A stretch of DNA of 64,000 nucleotides from Poa pratensis (Eukaryota > Streptophyta > Magnoliopsida > Poales > Poaceae). The translations under genes and the position numbers were made by a program. The stretch is from assembly GCA_947311845.1 (NCBI GenBank), contig CAMZMU010000060.1:1871758-1935757 (forward strand). The letters are read 5' to 3'. Below are positions 34,168 through 46,458 of this stretch, one piece after another; positions within the stretch are counted from its first letter, which is position 1, and each line of letters begins with the position of its first letter. The notes beneath the pieces are model-generated. The model saw only the letters and a list, made by a program, of their open reading frames with translations, was not told the DNA's origin and made no database searches.

Positions 34168-35953
34168 TGATGGCCCTTCACGTAGTTACCCCACAACGGC
34201 GCCAGAAAACACTTGCTAGCCCTTCGCGTGGTTACCTGCGTGAAAAGTAAATGGGTTAGGTTGAGACTCCAAGTGCAGAGTGTGTAGTAAGTGGAATACG
34301 TGTTTTCCCCACGAGGGTGACTCGAGGGTTTAATATCGAACTCTCGGGGAATCAGTAGTGAAGATTTTTTTTCCTATCCTTCTTTTGGTTACCTACAAAA
34401 CAAAGTAAATGTTTTGGTCTTCAACCTCATCTAGTGGTTGTCAAGCACAAGGTGTGAGAATGATATCAAGATAATATGCAATGCAAACAAGAAATAAATA
34501 TGCAATGGTGGTAAATAAATATGCAAGGAGGTGGTAGCAATGTTAAATGATATTTTTGGGTTTTTTATGATGAATGCAAGATGTAAAAGTGTTTTTGTAT
34601 TTTCGGATTTAATAATGGCAAAAATGGTAAAGTGGTAAAAGTTGTTGGAAAGGTGTTTCTTATGATTAAAAATGGACCGGGGTTCATGGTTTCACAAATG
34701 CACTCTCTCTTTAATAAAGTGGTAGGCAATGGAACACTAGAGTTGACATATGAGATTGAAACACAACAGTTTAATGACAAGTTATAATTATATGGGCATC
34801 ACGTCCTAACATAGAGACCTTTTGGTTATTAGTCTCTCTTATACTCCACCAAGATGCGAACTAAATCATAACACCTCAGTAATTAAGATAACTCAGAGTA
34901 TAGCAATAAGTATCATGACATGAAGTTAAAATAAGAACATGCTAGATCTAGTCATGGAGGAAGTGGCAATGGTCACATCCACATCTCCGGTAGCATGGTA
35001 TTTCTTTTTATCCCTAGTGAGGCAACAAAGTAAGGTAAAACACCCAAGTGGATCGCAGAACTTTCTCTCACGTTCACTGCACTAGCCACCCCCCGTTACT
35101 CCAACTAATGCACACGTTCCCCCTCACACGCTCTCATAAACATGCTTGATCATAACAAGTAAATAAGAACAGGGTACATAATATGCATCTACTTTCATAA
35201 CTGAAACAAAACTATTGCAATCTCAAACATATATTAACTCATAAAAAGATCAACCACAAAGGTATTACATAGATGACCGTAATCATGTTCAGCAGCTCAT
35301 ACGGTACTAATTAGTGAAGCTCGAGAGAGAGAGATACATAAGTTACTTCCACAAACCCATAGTCCAGAGGTGGACTACTCCCTCTTCATCATGGAGACGG
35401 TTGAGAAGTCGTTGGAGAAGATGGAGACCACGCCGGCAACGCCCCGCCGGAGTTTTCACCCTCCAATCTGCAGCTCCAGGTCTCTGTTTCGGTGTTTCTG
35501 TGTTTCTGCGGCGCTCCTTCCAGAGAACGTCGGGGGATAATTTTTATAGGCGTTTTTAGGTCAAAACGGAGTCGGTGGAGGAAAGATCGACGGCAGCGGA
35601 GCTCCGAGGCCCATTTGGAGGGGTCCCACGCAGGTACATGGGCCGCGTGGGCCCACCCCTTTTGGCCCTCGTGGCTCCGTTTGTTCGCTTCCTTCGCCCA
35701 CAAGTCTTCTTCCTTCCAAATATTGACGCTCGTAAATTTGCAGGTGATTTGGACGTCGTTTGGGTCCCTGAAACATTAAAGGAAAGAAATAGGGTTTTCT
35801 GTCTACGCAGGGTTAATTCCATAAAAAATAGGAAATATGTCAAATATTCCCAAAATCATTATAAAACAGTGATATAACCCTTATATGATGCAAATATGAC
35901 TGGAATATAAGTAAAAATAATGCAAAGTTCATGTATGCATTTTACATGCATCA
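34168..35953 (-). repeat. 5' LTR of element B (right copy)
   Basis: 1,786 bp, equal in length to the left copy. It contains the extra internal primer-site copy at about 34188-34207. Confidence 0.9.
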
Positions 35954-35958
35954 ATGTC

Positions 35959-36204
35959 CGACGCCACTCGGCCCGTGACCTCAGGCGTGGTTTCAGAGCC
36001 AATCACCCCGAGATGCTTGGCCTTCCGCATCATCTGGTCGTCGATGTAGACGCTGGGGAACAAGGCCTTCTGTTTGCGAACCTCGGCTTGCGCGGCGTCG
36101 CGCTCCGACCTCTTCGGCGACCTTGCGGATCTGGGAGGCGCGTTCCTCCTGATGAGCGAAGCTCCAGCGGGCTTCTTGTGGGCAGAGACTTTTTCCCAAG
36201 CCAT
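35959..36204 (-). pseudogene. Antisense gene of A, amino part
   Basis: From the ATG at 36204 the minus strand encodes a basic amino end (RSARSPKRSERDAAQAEVRK) followed by QKALFPS and MMRKAKHLGVIGSE, matching the start of the intact 491-residue protein of C (KKQKALFPS, MMRKAGHFGVMES). It is cut off at the B insertion and resumes at 12109. Confidence 0.75.
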
Positions 36205-36658
36205 CGGAGTCGGAGAAGAGGCAGATCTATCTCTGCGGAGGCGAATGAAAGGAGGGCGGTGCAAGGCGGAATGGAGGAAATGGAGCAGAGAGCGCGGCGA
36301 TTTGGGGATTTCGGCGATTTGGAAGAAGTAACGGCTACAGTGCTCTAAGCCGAGGCTTATAAAGCACCCCACGCGTCACGCCGCGGCCCCATTACTCCGG
36401 CTGACGTGGGGGTCGAGAGGACGTTCCGCTCTGGGCGCTCCTGCCCGATGGATTCAAGATGACGACTGCGGCCCGCATGGATCGCAACGTTCGCGGCGAC
36501 CAAGGCAAGAAGACTGGGGGCTCGTGCAGACTTTTCTCAATCGCGGCCCCGGCACCCAAAGAAGACAAGACGCTTGCTGGGGACCCACTTTGATCAATTT
36601 TTTGGTCATAGCCACGGCAGCTGAAGGAAAGGCCGCCGGGACCATGCCCGGGGGCTTC

Positions 36659-37324
36659 TGTCGTCGCAACTGTGGAAAATGGGGTTCCCCTTATGCTGCC
36701 AAAGTGGGTCCACCACCTATGGGCCCACCAAGAAGATGGACAAGGCCAAGTGACAAGACCGGTAGGTGGGTCCGCCCATCTACCTCGCGGGGACCTATCA
36801 AGCTCGACATCGACACCCTGCGGCTAAGGACTGGGGACCCTCCGGGGTCACTTTCCTCCGAGGCACCAAGTCAAGACACCCGAGAGCCCGAGCACCCGGC
36901 AGGAGGCCAGGCTCCCTCTCGGGTCCGTTTCCGTACAACGCCAAGGATAAGCATGCCAGCACATGCTAGAAGCTCGTGGAAGGCTTGGGCGCCAAGATGA
37001 AGGTCGCGGACCAGTGACATCGCCATGGAGCGTGGTCGGTGGGGGAGTCAGTCTCTGTCCACCCCACTTTCCCTAAAGGTGGACGCCCTCACCTAACCAC
37101 GGAGAATACTAGGAGAAGAGGCCACGTCGCCTCCAAAGACCACCGGGGTTTTTTCCCGCCTAAAACCCCCCACGCTCCTCGCGTGACCCCTGTGGCATCC
37201 CCTTAGCCTATAAAAGGAGGACCAAGGCCACCGATGAGAGGAAGACAGATTGGATCGGAACCAGAGCAAGACAAGCTAGGGCTTAGAGGGTAGAGCGAGA
37301 GGTGATATCCTCCGGGTAGGATCT
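36659..37324 (+). repeat. 3' LTR of element A, first part
   Basis: Starts TGTCGTCGCAACTGTGG and follows the 5' LTR to GGTAGGATCT, including TATAAAA at 37209-37215. Insert H follows. The last 47 bp of the LTR reappear at 40878-40924. Confidence 0.88.
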
Positions 37325-40300
37325 TGTAGCGCCCCAACCCCAGAACTATACAGAGATGTTGTGTGTCACTGGTTATGCGATACAACCGAAGGTTACTGGG
37401 TTACCACTCCCAGGCCAAAACCTTTGGCAGGCGTTGCTCGGAATGGATCATCGGCAACACAACACCTCGATTGATGCCATAACACAGGCACAACTATCAA
37501 TGTATAATAGAGAGATCAAGACTGCGGAACATCTGGCACATCACAGACTCTATGACTCAAAGCATTATAGTTCAAACTCTTAACAGAGTGAAGATAGAAA
37601 ACATTACATGCAGAGATCACATGACCCAACATTACATCATTCAACGGAAAGCGGATATGTTGCTATTCAACAAGATAGCAAAAGGCCTAAGAGGCCAGAA
37701 ATAAGCAACGTAGGCTACATAACCTACAAGTTTCAGGCTGCCACCTGGAAACACCAAACTACTCGTCGATGTCAACGTAGAAACCACCACCGGAGTGAGG
37801 AACTTCACCTGAACCAAATATAAGCAAACATGAGTACTGGAAGTACTCAACAAGACTTAGTTAACCTATTATATATCTGCTTGTTCAGAGATATTGTATG
37901 ACGGATGTTTTGCATAAAGCCAACTTTTCAATAAAGGCAGGGAAAAGTAGAAGTCGTCTACTTAAGAGTTTTTTTAAAACGGGGATAAGAGAGCAAGTCA
38001 AGCTCTAACAAACACTTCGCAACCACCACCTCATCAACATCACATAACAAGTAGGATCACCCCCTCGATACCCTCAAGGAAGCACCCTTTCATTCCTTGT
38101 CAACAAGTTTAACGATCATGTTCGATCTCAGAATACGTCGCTAAGTTGTCCATAACCGCGGACACGGCTTTTTGAAAAGATTTAACACTGCAGGGGTGTA
38201 CAATGTTTACCACACGTACCAACCGACTCATAACGCCAGAACATTAGCACTCACCAAGGAGTGCCGGCAGAGGGTGGTTGACCACGACCTTTACCTCAGT
38301 TGATTATATCCCATGGGTCATCCATAACAGGGATGTTCCACCATTACGCGAGATGGCCATCTTGTGACGGTCCCCATTATTCTGTCACAGGAATCAAGAT
38401 CCGTGTTCGTCCATCACTGGATCCCTGCCAGGCCCTATCTTTTCTCAAACGTTTTTGACCCACACGCAAATAGAAAACCAAACTACGTGTCCCATGGGTA
38501 CAACCAACCAAGTTAGTCGAGTAGGGTGTTAGGCCCGTGCGTGGTTGTACGCTCAGTCTTGGTTCGTAGAAGAGAACTCGGGTCCTAGGGCGGCGAGAAC
38601 GAGACAAACCACCACAGCCCCCTGTGGCCTCTCATCCATTGCCTTTTAGTCATTTTACATGCTCACATCCTTTCCACGATATTCCGACATATTAGAGTCA
38701 TTCGCAACCCTGATTCACCAACCGGGTGGAGCAGAGATAAACAACTATGCATGGCTAAGCGTAGCAGATATAAGGCTTTGGCGATGCACACAAGCGAAAC
38801 CTAGGGCTGCTAGGAGCAGTGGATCAGGATATTTAGGCAATGCAATAGATAGGAGAACTCTACTTAATGACCAAAATACATTGGAATCGTATGCAAATAC
38901 AAGAATGAAATATTTCAAAATCATATATGGGCAGATAACAGGTTATGCTTGCCTTGCTTCTTTGGTAAATAACCAATAATAGATCTTTGGAAATATTTTT
39001 CTTGACTTGATCGCTGATAATCAATACTTCTCCTCAGTATCGTCGGTCTCGATCTCGAATCCGCTTCTATCGAGAAGAACGAAACACCGGAAATGAAAAA
39101 CAACATTCAAGGCATGGCATCAATGCAATACGCACAAATGTATGCATGACAGATTAAGGAATTCAACTTAAAGCCCTAAAACATGGATAATCATGTAAAT
39201 GGGGTCTAAATATAAGCAACGACATTATTTGGAAATAACCAAAGAAAGTGGTTATTTAGTTCTTCTACATAAACATGATTCCAAAGTTATTTAATCATGC
39301 ATGAATTTGATGCATCTAAATAGATCATAATTTTCTGAACATTTTGGTATATAATTTGTATTTTTCTGATTTACTATGAATTACTTATGATTTATACAAG
39401 TTCAGTTTATTTTCTGAAAACAGGAAACAGCAGAATACGAAATTGGTATTTCAAAGTCCCTGAACTGGTCTCACTAAATTTGTTAGGCAGCACTTAGCTT
39501 AAAGCTTGAGTGTGTGTAGCTAGTACGTTGGAAACTTGGACAGAACAACTAGATTCAGACATTGGGCTAAGCTGATGGATTTCTGGGCTGTATGAGTCCT
39601 CCTAAAAACCTGAATATAGGCATTGAAGTTCAACATGTACGCTCAGCACTATCATCCTTCTGCTGGTTGTTGAATTTCGAATTTAATAGGTTCAGTTTGA
39701 CAAGTACTTGCACAACAGAACAAGGATTATTAAGCAGAAATAAACAGGCAAGTATTAGATGCATTTGTACTAGCAGTAGCAGGTACAGAAGCTTCCATGT
39801 GACCCAGTTTCAGAGATGTGTATATACAGGATTAAACTTGCCGCACTATTCAGGTTATCAACTGCAAAAACTGATGGTCCCCTGCTCTCTCTCGCTCAAA
39901 CTGAAGCATGTACTGTAGCTCTTACTTCCTTGCTGAAAGTTACAGGACTTGTTGTTCTACTAACTACTTTTCTGATGATCATATTCAGAGAATAAGTTAA
40001 GTAACAAGTAGTTGAGATCTGAGAAGATGAGCTACCATGAATTAGATGATCAGATAATTCTCTCTCTCTATCTTACGTATTCTTCTCTTCCAGGAATCAA
40101 CTCATATCAAAGGGAAACCAAGGTACAGATCCTAAACCAGAGAAACAAATATTGGTGGCCTCACCTACGGACTGTACCTGAACTCCAGGAGTAAAATCGG
40201 ATCCGAGATGTATTGGGTCTTCTCTTCTTCTCTCCCTCCAAGCCTCCCCTGATTCCCTTCTTGCTCTGCTCCTTCTCTACCTTAGCGAAGAGTCATGCTG

Positions 40301-40877
40301 CTCCTCTCCCTAGCGAAGAGTCCTGCTGCTCCTCTCCCTAGCGATTGCCCTCCAAGATGGTCGCCATGGCTGCAGAGCTAGGTTATTGAGAGTTTGCTAT
40401 ATTGGTCGGCTGGAGTATGATGGGGATGACGATGAGGAGATGGTCTTATCCCCTGCTGGTTGCTCACGGCGGCAGCGCGAATCGCTGAAGCGAGGCGACA
40501 ACATCGGCCTCGACACGCAGCTGTTTGTGGACATGACGAACTTTGATTCACTAGGACAGCAGTGGAAAAGGAGATGGCACAAAATGAGTTTGATTCGACC
40601 CATAGGTCAAAATTATGTTTAACCACTTTTTATTTCTTGTTTTTCTTTTATCAAAACCTGTTTTATGTTTTGAATAGGTTTCGGATTACGACCTTGTGCA
40701 AACAAATACGAAAATATTCAGTGGCCTTCCTAACATATATTAGAAGGTCCACATGTTTTTGTTTGGAGATTTTGGGACCTTTTTGGGAGCATTTTAAATA
40801 GAATGCGATGTACAATTTAGAGTGTTTCAATTTGCCTCTTAATGTGTTGTTTTCTTTAAGAGTTAGATTTAATCATG
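37325..40877. mobile_element. Insert H in the 3' LTR of A, unclassified
   Basis: The LTR of A breaks at 37324 and resumes at 40878, missing about 240 bp. The insert starts TGTAGCGCCCCAACCCC, a usual start of long gypsy LTRs, but its right end (TTAATCATG) does not show CA and no target duplication is evident. A GAGTACTGGAAGTACTCAAC stretch at 37831-37850 is also typical of grass LTRs. A short frame (40386-40622) has no recognisable domain. It is probably LTR-derived DNA joined with a deletion. Confidence 0.5.
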
Positions 40878-40924
40878 CTAAAAGGGGTATCCTTTACCTC
40901 CGATGTCCGTCCACCGCGACGACA
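40878..40924 (+). repeat. 3' LTR of element A, last part
   Basis: CTAAAAGGGGTATCCTTTAC through CGACGACA matches the end of the 5' LTR (6025-6067). It is followed by the GTTAC duplication. Confidence 0.85.
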
Positions 40925-40929
40925 GTTAC

Positions 40930-41315
40930 CGAGTTAAAATCAAATAGTTGCCTGGTCTTTTGAACTGCACTACTCACTGATATAATCCTTCTGTGACGGT
41001 AATCTCATATTTTACGTGTCTAGATTGGATCAAATACTCACTTTCTGAACATGTAGATCATGGTTATGACGAAAAAAACATGTAAAAATAACCTGGTAGC
41101 TATGTATTATTTGGGTGGTAACTGTTAACCAGCAATATGGTAACTACAATATTATAATCTGGCAACTGACGATGAAACAAAAGTTTGTCAAAACATATTA
41201 AGATGAGATCTTGTTTCGAAGTACTCGTCGAGACGTACCCAGCTGTGCAGACGGATCTTCAATTCGATTTATGGTTTAAAAATAATGAGTTTTGAATTTC
41301 AAAAATATAAAAAGA
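40930..41315. mobile_element. Right arm of the inverted-repeat element split by A
   Basis: Inverted counterpart of 4901-5094 (see there), with GATCTTGTTT, TTGTCAAAACATAT and ATAATCTGGCAACTG blocks. Confidence 0.6.
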
Positions 41316-41930
41316 TTGCATGCATGCATGCGGATATACAGGAGAAGAATGTTAATAAGAAACGCCGGATGGAGATGGTTCGTGTGGCACGTTCCCTAAT
41401 TAGAAAACCCGTAAATTGATTTAAGGGTCATACTTGCATGTGATTAGGATGGTAACTTTTGCTGACTATGAACGCATGCAATACGACATTGTAATCATCA
41501 ACTACCCGTGTCATGTCATCACTTTTCCTATTTTACCATCTAAAGGGATAGGTATCGGGAGCAGCCTAACAAAAACGTGCGATTACCCACCAATAACGAT
41601 CACTGGTTGAAAACACTGGCTTGGAATCTAGCTAACCAGCCTGGAGTAATCTCACCAGTCGTCGGTCGTCACAAATTGTTAAATACCCTCTCTTTCCCTA
41701 AATGACTTTTCGTGGTCTTCAATGTTCAGTTCAGATTACTAGCATGATTTGACATATATACCAAGACGTCGGTAACAGAAGAAACATTTATACAACCACC
41801 AACATCGGACAGAAGCTAATCCATGTGTCCTACAACAACCAGCAATACAGTTTTTATTCAACAAATCATACATAAACATCTTACATTCAGAAGGCTGAGA
41901 GTTTTGAAGCGTCAAAACAACATCGCCTAA

Positions 41931-42004
41931 GCCATGTTTGGGGCCAGGAATTTGACAAGAAATAGATCGTCAAAAGGGAATATTCCCATGATTTAAACAG
42001 GCCC
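41931..42004. mobile_element. Tourist-like (Harbinger) miniature element
   Basis: Ends GCCATGTTTGG and AAACAGGCCC are inverted and resemble the GGCCTGTTTGG terminus of Tourist elements. TAA occurs on both sides, which would be the 3-bp Harbinger duplication. It is only about 74 bp, so it may be internally deleted. Confidence 0.5.
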
Positions 42005-43803
42005 TAAATGGGGGCAAAAGGTGGTTCATGGGAACATGAATTACACAGAAGAATGTTGTATGCTCTGCATTTCTCTAGAGTTGACTCTGTGGGCCACAAA
42101 TTAGCCCAGCAAATCAGAGCATCAATGAGAGAACTGAGTATAATATGATGACCGTACCCATGCCAATTGCAATGGCCTTGCTTCACTTCTGGAGGCGATA
42201 ACATGCAATCATGAAGGATTGAAGGTGCTGACAGCAGGTTCTCGGTAGTTGCACCTATAGTTAGTTAGATTGCATAACTCTTCGTCCCTGCTCCACTGCT
42301 TAACGACAGATTTATAGATTACTTCCACTGTGGTTCGGTCTCTGATAAACTAAGAACTGGACATGAACTAAGATAATGAGCAAAAACTTTGTGAAAATGA
42401 TTAATACAAATGAGTCATGGTACCAACGACATCTTATACTTAGATCCAGGCATGTCAAGGAAATTTTTGTTTACTGAAGCATCAGAGGAAGTGAGAGTTA
42501 AGCGGAGGCCTACTAAGACTTGAGATGTGGATAGAAGAAGGCAAACTCTAACATTAGCAAACTTAATAACCCTTTTCATCGAGACGTGTTGCTATGAAAA
42601 TGTCGTGTTAACAAGCAAAATACTAGCATACTTCCCAACAAGCCATATATCTCCAGACAATACTGGAAAAATAGCACAATGAAAAGTTTGGTTTGCCTTG
42701 TTTGGAGTTGTTATCTGCCTTGATGTGTTGGAAGGCAAACATTGTCTCAGACCTCCGATTTCCCTTAGTCAGATCAAAAGCAGCTGAAGGGCATGCTCCC
42801 AAACCACTCGTCTGATGGTCTAGAAAGCAAACAAGGCCTACTCTTACTTCACCAAGGCCCAACAAGACCCAGGATTCAAGTGGAATCTCCAACAATTAAA
42901 CCCCAAGATACCATTGTTCACCTTAATTAACCGCCTTTAATTCGTAGGAACACGAGGCAGGTCCATGCATGCAACCAACCAAACTTGGCTTGCCACCCAA
43001 AAGCTCAAAATCTACATGATCAAGCGAATGAGCTCGAGGGGATTGAAATTACAGGTGTGATCATCACATTATCTTTCTGAGGATATGGCCACTTCAATGG
43101 TGAGAAATTGTGGGGATGTGTATGACCGGTTGGATTATGGATGGATTGGAGAATGAGACAAAGTCACAAGGGGAAGGCATTCAATACCTAAGGGCTAAGG
43201 CAGATAATTTTTTTTTTAGGGGATAAGGCAGATAATATGTTTCCGCCTTATTTTCCCTTCACTCCAGTCCATGCAAATTTAATGCTTGTACGAGTAGCTG
43301 ATTAACTATTTGCTTTAAGGATCAAATAATTCTCACATATAATTTCCCATATAAAACTATTTGTCCTAACATATACCGCAAGTGTTCATATCATGAGCAT
43401 GTCTTATATCCATATTTCTGGAGGATTAGCTAAATATCCATGCATTGTTAAGGTTCAAGCCAAGTGTAGCTTATTTAACACCTTCATTGTACCGTGCCAT
43501 GAGCGGGTAATTCTAATGCAACTTTGGTGGTAAACAGAACCACCATCTCAGCCATTTCAGATGTAAAGGTTCACATCAGGAGAGGATGTGAATGAACTAC
43601 TGCCACCTATTGATATATTTATAGGATTACAGAACTAAAGATTATTCATATATGAAATTATGTGGTCCTCTGTTTTGCTTAACGTATCAATTTATCGTTG
43701 TTCTGACTGTGAAGCTTTAGGTTAGGTGATCAATCAGTAGCTTGCTGCGTCTAATCACATTAACCAGGTTATCCATCTACAGCTATCAAGATACATACAG
43801 CGG

Positions 43804-43973
43804 TTCCATTAAGCGCTAGGCGATGACTGAGCGTTTTGCCTCCGCTTTTCTCTTTTTCTGAAGGACTAAAGCGCTAAGCGCATATTTAAGCGCAGTTGAG
43901 CGCAAAGTGTTTTGCCTCCGCTCAGCACCTAAGCGAGCTTAAGCATGCGTTTAGGCGCGCTTTTTATAACCTT
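43804..43973. mobile_element. GCGC-rich hAT-like short element
   Basis: On the minus strand it reads CAAGGTTATAAAAAGCGCGC and continues with repeated AAGCGC/GCGCTTA words. ACAGCG flanks it on both sides. The terminus resembles a widespread CAAGGTT repeat of plant genomes. The class is uncertain because the other terminus is decayed. Confidence 0.4.
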
Positions 43974-44554
43974 GACAGCGTAAACATACCTACCAGGTTA
44001 TCCATCTCGAGTTATCAAGATATACTACTATGACAGAGCAGAAATTGTCTACATGTAGATTTAAGTGAACACCCTAGAGCAGGACTTTGATTGCATGAGT
44101 ACACTGATGTCTTTTCCATGGAAAAATATGGCTTGATTATAATATATTGCCTATTGGCATTACACATGGAAAAAACATTTGGAAAAGGCGATTAGTCCCA
44201 GTAGTTTCGGATTGGCTCGGATTGGAAAAGGCACTACAGTTTTCACGGCAATCCAACATATTCAGTCTATCCATCCGGTTCAAACAAGCACTAAAGTTTG
44301 TTTTCTAGAAGCAAGACCTAAAGATTTGAATATACAGTGGTAGTAAAATACCTAGTTTGGGATCTACGGAACATTTTCCAATTGAAATGAACAGAAAGAA
44401 ACACGATAACTATGAAGGAATTGACACCCGCAATACAAAGTTGTTGTTACTTGGACAGACAGGTTGTTCATCAGAGATTCTCATGAAGCGAGGCACCTAT
44501 ATAACTTGCTTCTGATACCAATTAAACATGCAAATTGCCGTAGTAAAATAAGAG

Positions 44555-46458
44555 CTATTTGTATTTACCTTGCAAAGACTTCTCGAAGTTCACCAGCTGG
44601 GACATAAAGCCCTCATTAGGTGCTATTTGAGGCCGCTTGCTTCTAACTAGTGCCATAGCACTTTGCAGGCTCATCTGATGCTTGTTCATGAGATATGCAA
44701 GAACAACAGTAACACTGGAAATTTAGACGAAGATCAACTCAGAATTAATTAGTTTTGATAATGTGCTACGCATTTTGTTCACAAAGTCAAAATATTATCT
44801 ATGACAAATCAGCAGATAAATAAATAGCATGGATTTAACCAAGCAAGGAGTTACTAATCTAAATTCCAGATATCACCACAGAATACTATATACCAAAGAT
44901 TAGTGAGAAAGTTCTTACATTAATTAAATTTGAAAAAGGGCGAATCAGGAAACAACTGATTAATGCGACTGATTAATTGCTCGACAGCATCAAATGGCAC
45001 GCTGATTATAATTCCCATATACATGCTATCAGAATGTGCAGATCAACCTCTAAATTCAAATCTGAAAATATTATCATAGTTTCTCCGTATATGCATATTG
45101 GTTATTTTTCCTTTTTGACAACGGAAACATCATCACGCTCATGTCATAGTACATCATGTCATGTTTCATCTGTTTGTTCCATTATAGCCTTCCACTTAGT
45201 ATATATGAGCAAAGAAAATAATTTCCGATCCAAAATATAACGATATTGAAAATATAGGGTTACTGAAAATACAACGATATTGAATACAATCCAAAATGGT
45301 TGACATTTAACAACTCACGGGGAACAACTTTACCTCCGGGACCGCCCTGCAAAGCAGTGAACCAACACATTGCCACCAGTGCAGATACCTTCATCTATGA
45401 AAGTAAAGCATTCACCAAAGTGCTTTGCCAAATCAATGTCCGGACTGTCAAGTACTGAGTCAATAAAGAGAGTATGCCTTTAGTTCTGCAAGAATCTTGG
45501 ATAACAACATAAGATTGCAAAGCTAGACAGACTCAGTGAAGGCTAAGAAACTGCCAATACAGAGTCAAGATTCAGATGTTCCACATGTCAATTTTCCTTT
45601 TAGAATATGGATGCTCCAAACCAGATCTGATACACATTAATTTCAATACAGCCAAGTAGGTGAAAAGTTTGTTAATATGTCTATCAAACTTATTGGAACT
45701 GTCAGGATCTTAAGCTGCATAATGATGGTCATAGTGCAATATAATAGGTGGTAAATCATAGGTAACAAATAGCGAATAAAGTCGAGGATATGGTACCCTC
45801 GATCTTCTTGTACGTAAATTCTGCTGGAAAGGCGGGATTCAGTGATCTGGCAACAACCAAGATGTGGGTGATGTTCAAGCTCTTGAGAGCATCCTTGTTG
45901 AGTGCTGCCCCAACAGAGCCCAAGTAGAGGCCCTGCAAGTCGTATGAAGAAATCTATCAAAGTAATTCAATAGCTTGAAACTATCTTTTTCAACTGCTGC
46001 ATTCACACCTTCCATTGAGCAGCAAAAGACACTCGTTTTTTAAGGCCAATAGCATTCACAGAAGTTAACATCATCTAATGGTAACGGCAACAATACAAAT
46101 ACTAGTTCCAGAAAATATGCATGACACAATCTCACGATCTAGATCAACGAATCCTACCGTATAAGCATCACGAAACATCAACCATGATCCAAATACAGAT
46201 TATCACGGTAATACATCGCTAAATCACGCAAATCCAAAAAGAAACGGCACGCATCAGATAATCCTATTAGGTAGGAAAGGGTGGTGGAAAGGAGGCCCAG
46301 ACCTGGTCGATGGGGCAGGGGGTGTTGTCGGCCTTGCGGTACCGCGCGGCGCAGAAGCCCTGCATCAGCGCCATAAGCACCCTGGTCTGGTGCTGCTCGT
46401 ACTCGTCCCTTTCCTGCTCGTCCCTCCCCGTCGATTGCCCCGCCTCTGGCACCGACAT
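44555..46458 (-). CDS. DSPTP1: Dual-specificity protein phosphatase (DsPTP1-like), four exons
   Basis: Exons 46303-46458, 45797-45932, 45334-45454 and 44555-44714 join in phase with GT-AG introns into 190 codons. Exon 1 gives a polar amino end starting MSVPEAGQ. Exon 2 has GLYLGSVGAALNKDALKSLN and THILVVA, the start of the phosphatase fold. Exon 3 carries the acid-loop aspartates (LDSPDID, residues 99-105) and the catalytic signature HCFAGRSR completed by Ser from exon 4 (Cys131, Arg137 of HCX5R). Exon 4 has YLMNKHQMSL and RSKRPQIAPN. These enzymes remove phosphate from Ser/Thr and Tyr, often on MAP kinases. The stop used (TAG 44555-44557) reads through a possible donor (CAAG/GTAAAT), so an alternative last exon is possible. 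All catalytic residues are present; I consider it a functional host gene. Confidence 0.9.

Larger units (their letters stand above)
12115..35953 (-). mobile_element. Element B: gag-protease-only gypsy-like retrotransposon
   Basis: TSD ATGTC (12110-12114 and 35954-35958) and two LTRs of equal length (1,786 bp) bound it. The primer site next to the right LTR and the purine tract next to the left LTR show it is on the minus strand. Gag and a protease relic are recognisable, but reverse transcriptase and integrase are absent. Solo LTR F and element C sit inside. It splits the antisense gene of A. Confidence 0.92.
5100..40924 (+). mobile_element. Element A: non-autonomous gypsy-like LTR retrotransposon with nested insertions
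   Basis: The outermost layer of the block. It is flanked by the 5-bp duplication GTTAC (5095-5099 and 40925-40929). The 5' LTR is 5100-6067. The 3' LTR begins at 36659 and ends at 40924, interrupted by insert H. The interior has a plus-strand gag relic and an antisense gene but no protease, reverse transcriptase or integrase. Solo LTR E, element B (with F, C and D inside) and insert H account for most of its 35.8 kb. A and C share LTR, leader and gene layout and are members of one family. Confidence 0.9.
41316..44554. other. Intergenic region downstream of the phosphatase
   Basis: AT-rich, no convincing coding frame. It includes a Tourist-like element, a hAT-like GCGC-rich element and a small AAGGCAGATAAT duplication flanking a TTTTTTTTAGGGGAT insert (43199-43240). 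Part of it is presumably the 3' untranslated region or downstream flank of the phosphatase gene. Confidence 0.5.

Noticed and set aside
40386..40622. 78-codon frame in insert H
   Set aside because: Some resemblance to an exon-like segment (DDDEEMVLSPAG) but no family match and no neighbouring exons.
5100..40924. A single giant Ogre-like retrotransposon
   Set aside because: Four further pairs of target duplications and internal LTR pairs show that the length comes from nested insertions.
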